From an uncultured Bacteroidales bacterium (GTDB taxonomy: Bacteria > Bacteroidota > Bacteroidia > Bacteroidales > UBA932), in the NCBI GenBank assembly GCA_947253655.1, contig CAMYAE010000002.1:152659-216658 (forward strand): a DNA stretch of 64,000 bases, in the 5' to 3' direction. A program made the translations under genes and the position numbers. Positions 62,266-64,000 of this stretch are shown piece after piece; positions within the stretch are counted from its first letter, which is position 1; the number at the start of each line of letters is the position of its first letter. The notes below the pieces were generated by a model. The model was not told the origin of the DNA and searched no databases. It saw nothing but the letters and a program-made list of their open reading frames with translations.

Positions 62266-63789
62266 ATGAACAGGAAAGTTCTTCTGATGATTTTAGACGG
62301 TTGGGGAGAAGGCCGTCACGATTATTCAAATGCAATATGGACCCAGGGGTCTCCTAATATAGATGCTCTTAGGGAAAAATATCCGCACAGTCATCTTCAA
62401 GCCTGCGGGGAGTATGTCGGCCTGCCGGACGGCCAAATGGGCAATTCGGAAGTCGGCCACATGAATCTTGGAGCCGGGAGGGTTGTCTATCAGGATCTTG
62501 TAAAAATAAATATGGCTTGCCATGACCACAAGTTCCTTGAAAATCAGGAAATCAAGGCTGTCTATGATTATGTTAAGAAAAGCGGCAAAAAGCTGCATCT
62601 TATGGGGCTGACCTCCCATGGAGGGGTCCACAGTTCTTTGGAGCATGTGTACGAATTTTTGAGGGTGGCAAAAGAGCAGGGAGTGGAGAATGTCTTTGTC
62701 CATGCTTTCATGGACGGACGTGACACCGACCCTCATAGCGGAGAAGGCTTCCTTGAAGAATTGGAGGCGAAGATGGCCGAGACTACCGGCAAGATTGCCT
62801 CTGTCTGCGGTCGTTTCTATGCAATGGACAGGGACAAGAGGTGGAATAGGGTGAAAGAGGCATACGATCTACTCGTAGAGGGAAAAGGTGCGAAATTCGC
62901 ATCGGCCTCAGAAGGCATCCGGGCTTCTTATGATGCCGGTGTCACTGACGAATTCATCAAACCGATTGTCATTACAGATGCAGCCGGCGAGCCTTTGGCG
63001 AAGATAGAGGAGGGCGATGCGGTTATCTTCTATAACTTCAGAAATGACCGTGCTCGCGAGCTGACGACCGTGCTGACGCAGAAAGATATGCCGGAAGAGG
63101 GCATGAAGACAATTCCTCTTTATTATTGCTGCCTGACCCCATACGACGCCTCATTCACCGGAGTCCATATCCTTTTCGACAAGGAAATCGTGAAAGACAC
63201 TCTTGGCGAGACGGTGGCAAAGGCTGGAAAAAGGCAGCTCCGCATTGCCGAGACCGAGAAATATGCCCATGTGACTTTCTTCTTTAACGGCGGTCGCGAG
63301 ACCCGATTTGAAAACGAAGACAGAATTCTCGTAAATTCTCCGAAAGTGCCTACCTATGACCTCCTGCCGCAGATGAGCGCCCCTGAGGTGGCTGAAAAGC
63401 TGATAGCCGCCATTAACACCGGCAAGGAAGATATGATTATCCTTAATTTTGCCAACGGGGATATGGTCGGTCATACCGGGGTATATACATCAATCACCAA
63501 GACGGTAGAGTGCATAGACAAACTTGTTAAGAATGTTGTCGATGCGGCAATAGCCAATGATTATGTAGTACTGCTGACTGCAGACCACGGGAATGCCGAT
63601 TTTGCTGTAAATGCCGACGGCACCCCTAACACGGCACATTCCCTTAACACAGTACAGTTCGTTGTGATAAATGCCGGAGATGCCGTTAAGACCGTCAAGG
63701 ACGGGGCTTTGTGCAATGTAGCTCCTACCATTCTCAAACTTATGGGAATTCCTCAACCTGAGGCGATGACGGCACAGCCTCTCATCTAA
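62266..63789 (+). CDS. gpmI: 2,3-bisphosphoglycerate-independent phosphoglycerate mutase
   Basis: 507 residues, normal length. Metal Asp11 in LMILDGWGEG, phosphoserine Ser61 in MGNSEVGHMN, AFMDGRDTDP, NFRNDRARE and the C-terminal LTADHGNADF. It interconverts 3- and 2-phosphoglycerate in glycolysis using two Mn2+. Single gene, transcribed away from rnr. Confidence 0.97.
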   Translation: MNRKVLLMILDGWGEGRHDYSNAIWTQGSPNIDALREKYPHSHLQACGEYVGLPDGQMGNSEVGHMNLGAGRVVYQDLVKINMACHDHKFLENQEIKAVYDYVKKSGKKLHLMGLTSHGGVHSSLEHVYEFLRVAKEQGVENVFVHAFMDGRDTDPHSGEGFLEELEAKMAETTGKIASVCGRFYAMDRDKRWNRVKEAYDLLVEGKGAKFASASEGIRASYDAGVTDEFIKPIVITDAAGEPLAKIEEGDAVIFYNFRNDRARELTTVLTQKDMPEEGMKTIPLYYCCLTPYDASFTGVHILFDKEIVKDTLGETVAKAGKRQLRIAETEKYAHVTFFFNGGRETRFENEDRILVNSPKVPTYDLLPQMSAPEVAEKLIAAINTGKEDMIILNFANGDMVGHTGVYTSITKTVECIDKLVKNVVDAAIANDYVVLLTADHGNADFAVNADGTPNTAHSLNTVQFVVINAGDAVKTVKDGALCNVAPTILKLMGIPQPEAMTAQPLI

Positions 63790-63848
63790 GTATAAATTGT
63801 GATATAAAATCACTATAAATAATTAGGTGAGAAACTGAAAATAAATTT

Positions 63849-63856
63849 TATCTTTG
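63849..63856 (+). promoter_or_regulatory. -7 promoter element near the window end
   Basis: TATCTTTG matches TAnnTTTG and points to a transcript starting near 63863 that continues past the window. No clear -33 box was seen. Confidence 0.5.
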
Positions 63857-63931
63857 CAGAGAACAACCATAATGGTCTTTTCTGCAAAGATTATTATTAA
63901 AACATGGTACTATGAGCCGGTTGGAGGATTT

Positions 63932-64000
63932 ATGCCTATATTTGCCTTGATGTGGATGAGGGGATGCTTGGGGAGACCGCCTTTTGAGGAAGCCCCTCCG
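63932..64000 (+). other. Unresolved start of a gene or RNA running off the window end
   Basis: Downstream of the promoter element, an ATG at 63932 preceded by TTGGAGG opens a frame to the window end (begins MPIFALMWMRG, ends EEAPP). The minus strand of the same stretch is also open. A bulged hairpin GAGGG/GCTT with AAGC/CCCTC (about 63958-63998) suggests that a structured RNA is at least as likely as a protein. Too little is present to decide. Confidence 0.2.

Overview
The window comes from a member of the Bacteroidota, most likely order Bacteroidales. The evidence is a SusC/SusD pair, many lipoproteins with BACON domains, a type IX secretion (T9SS) C-terminal sorting domain, several promoters of the phylum-specific TAnnTTTG form, a SAM-II riboswitch in front of metK, and Bacteroidota-type long MetK, L17 and S16 proteins. 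I cannot fix the genus.

Layout. 1-1.7 kb: end of the ribosomal alpha operon (rpsD tail, rpoA, rplQ) with a clear terminator. 1.9-4.1 kb: membrane pyrophosphatase hppA. 4.2-9.0 kb: a LacI regulator, a deaminase-like/deacetylase fusion and a split transketolase, preceded by a perfect 16-bp inverted repeat that looks like an operator. 9.1-15.8 kb: an almost complete aspartate-to-meso-diaminopimelate pathway by the succinylase route (dapE-like, lysC, dapB, dapA, dapD, a dapC-candidate aminotransferase, dapF). 15.8-19.9 kb: two envelope genes, then rpsP-rimM and metK on the minus strand, metK with a promoter and SAM-II riboswitch.

20.1-40.8 kb: thirteen minus-strand genes that form a protein- or peptide-directed relative of a polysaccharide utilisation locus. 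It holds two lipoprotein subtilases, a SusC/SusD pair, a lipocalin-like lipoprotein, several surface lipoproteins (Calx-beta-like, Omp28-like thioredoxin fold, a four-repeat protein, a BACON/EF-hand/leucine-rich-repeat protein), a PorV/PorQ-like barrel, a TlpA-like thioredoxin and a DUF6029 protein. I see no glycoside hydrolase.

41.1-54.7 kb: a divergent plus-strand block of two TonB-dependent receptors, two BACON/OB-fold lipoproteins, a BACON-NUC1 nuclease lipoprotein, an exported endonuclease/exonuclease/phosphatase protein and a DUF5689 lipoprotein. I read this as a candidate system for capturing and degrading extracellular nucleic acid. It is the most interesting part of the window. It is followed by an M3 peptidase lipoprotein and a small outer-membrane barrel.

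57.3-57.7 kb holds a 28-bp tandem repeat. 57.7-62.2 kb carries rnr, a ROK sugar kinase and manA on the minus strand. 62.3-63.8 kb is gpmI. The last 200 bases hold a promoter-like motif and the start of something unresolved.

Taken together, the window pairs housekeeping genes with two adjacent, divergently transcribed surface nutrient-acquisition loci: one with peptidases, one with nucleases. The shared 287-bp intergenic region at 40783-41069 may coordinate them.
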